Shown one piece after another: positions 28,649 to 29,500 of a stretch of 29,500 nt of DNA. Where the stretch lies: the NCBI GenBank assembly GCA_009746045.1, contig RPFO01000213.1:14150954-14180453 (forward strand), read 5' to 3'. The position numbers and the translations under genes were made by a program. The notes beneath the pieces are model-generated. The model had not been told where the DNA came from. It worked only from the letters and a program-made list of their open reading frames with translations, and searched no databases. This stretch comes from Mesostigma viride. Taxonomy: Eukaryota > Streptophyta > Mesostigmatophyceae > Mesostigmatales > Mesostigmataceae. Positions within the stretch are counted from its first letter, which is position 1. Every line of letters begins with the position of its first letter.

Positions 28649-29500
28649 ATGGACCGGACGCTGCCTTTCAACGAGGCTCCTGCAGCACACCCTGATGTCG
28701 GCACTCTCGGCCGTTATGGACCGCGACAGCTCATTCGTTCGATCATGGCGCTTGTCCTTATGACAATGCCTGGTGTATGCCTTGCGAACTCGAGGGCATG
28801 GGGCTCGGAGCTGGCGATGGTGGACGCTGTTAGGGCGTTTTGCCGATGCGCAGACAGCCAGACATTGTACAAAAGTCCACCAGAGCAGCTTTTCAAGCAG
28901 GGCCTGCATGCGACCGACAATCCCGCGGAAAAGCTGTTGGCAGGCATGGTGACATCCCTCGGAATTCGCAGTGCGGCGCAAGTTCGCGAGTTTTGCCGTC
29001 AAGAATCTATAAGGCTTTTGCCCATCTCTGGCGGCTCGGAGGGCAACTGCACCGGCTTGTTTCTGATCGACCCTACGAGCCATCCCCTCCTTAGCGCGCT
29101 CTCCTTGACAATGTGTCGACGGGGCTGGGTCTTCTGGGATTTACGGAAGCCACGCCCTGATAGCATCCCTGGGATTGCAGACTGCACTGCCACCGCCCCC
29201 AAGTTGGTGTGGACACGGTACTCGCACCCATATGACCCTGAACACGGACTTCACATTGCTGGCTTGACGACCCATTTAAAATTCATCCTGTTCAATGAGC
29301 ACAAACAGCTGGGAGACAACATTCTTAACGACAAGGGGCACATGCTCGAAGCCATATGGCATCATGCAGCGGACCGGTCACCTGAATGTTTGCGATCGAT
29401 CAACGCCCTCATTCCAAGGACATTCCTGCTTTACAACGAGGAGGAGTGCCGTCAATTCTTCACGAGTGAACTCAGGGGACAAGTGCCAGTATGCGGCCAG
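28649..29500 (+). CDS. Putative host gene, partial: possible secreted TTL/ATP-grasp-like protein
   Basis: A plus-strand frame is open from 28583 past the right edge with no stop, giving 284 codons from the ATG at 28649. A second in-frame ATG at 28745 has the better context (A at -3, G at +4) and starts a hydrophobic MALVLMTMPGVCLANS, which looks like a signal peptide. The basic RQLIR just before it would suit the earlier start. The body reads as an ordinary protein, with spaced Cys and Trp and no low complexity. Near the edge KLVWTRYSHPYD, a KGHMLEAIWHH segment and then IPRTFLLYNEEE resemble the start of tubulin-tyrosine-ligase-like ATP-grasp domains, where iPrTf.L..e precedes the ATP site. 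The ATP-binding part would lie outside the window, so the family call is tentative. An intron is possible but not needed. Confidence 0.55.
   Translation, partial: MDRTLPFNEAPAAHPDVGTLGRYGPRQLIRSIMALVLMTMPGVCLANSRAWGSELAMVDAVRAFCRCADSQTLYKSPPEQLFKQGLHATDNPAEKLLAGMVTSLGIRSAAQVREFCRQESIRLLPISGGSEGNCTGLFLIDPTSHPLLSALSLTMCRRGWVFWDLRKPRPDSIPGIADCTATAPKLVWTRYSHPYDPEHGLHIAGLTTHLKFILFNEHKQLGDNILNDKGHMLEAIWHHAADRSPECLRSINALIPRTFLLYNEEECRQFFTSELRGQVPVCGQ

Noticed and set aside
28646-29083. Minus-strand 145-codon ORF
   Set aside because: It lies antisense to the longer plus-strand frame that runs off the window, and its composition (many Arg, His, Cys) is typical of a shadow frame.

Overview
The window is a eukaryotic nuclear, repeat-rich stretch built almost wholly of mobile elements inserted into one another. 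Two non-LTR retrotransposons, two LTR retrotransposons with full LTR pairs, two TTAA-flanked DNA elements and one Mutator-like element with long terminal inverted repeats can be delimited to the base, or nearly so. There is no bacterial gene organisation: no operons, no ribosome binding sites, and no rRNA or tRNA gene was recognised. The mixture of Copia, L1-like and RTE-like elements, the GC-rich Copia coding sequence and the long simple repeats suggest an alga, most probably a green alga. That is an inference from element types; no host gene fixes the species.

Bases 1-15973. An old L1/Tx1-like LINE (LINE-1, minus strand) runs in from the left edge. Its endonuclease domain is split by a second LINE (LINE-2, RTE-like, plus strand, 3160-13984), flanked by a 12-bp target duplication. 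Removing LINE-2 and one duplicate restores the LINE-1 reading frame. LINE-2 was then hit twice. An LTR retrotransposon (element A, 4866-11777, minus strand) entered the last part of its ORF2. A 1.7-kb TTAA-flanked element (element B, 12209-13934) entered its 3' UTR. Element A has LTRs that read as identical, non-canonical AGTTAA...TTAACT ends, and a pol ORF in the order integrase, protease, RT, RNase H, which I do not know from any standard LTR superfamily. From 14705 to 15973 nothing could be assigned with confidence.

Bases 15974-24742. A second TTAA-flanked DNA element (element C) has terminal repeats resembling those of element B and carries palindromes near its ends. It is interrupted by a Copia retrotransposon (element D, 18327-24694, minus strand) with 432-bp LTRs that read as identical and a 5-bp target duplication. 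Its gag-pol covers every Copia domain but is broken by three apparent frameshifts, at least two of them at homopolymers.

Bases 24743-29500. A 62-bp spacer is followed by a 3.35-kb Mutator-like non-autonomous element (element E) with 122-bp inverted repeats and a 9-bp target duplication, carrying about 700 bp of CA-rich repeat. The only plausible host gene starts after it, at about 28649 or 28745, and runs off the right edge. It encodes a possibly secreted protein whose end resembles the start of a tubulin-tyrosine-ligase/ATP-grasp domain.

How the pieces work together: the LINEs would copy themselves by target-primed reverse transcription and the LTR elements through integrase, while elements B, C and E show no transposase and would depend on proteins made elsewhere. 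The insertion order is readable: LINE-1, then LINE-2, then A and B; and C, then D.
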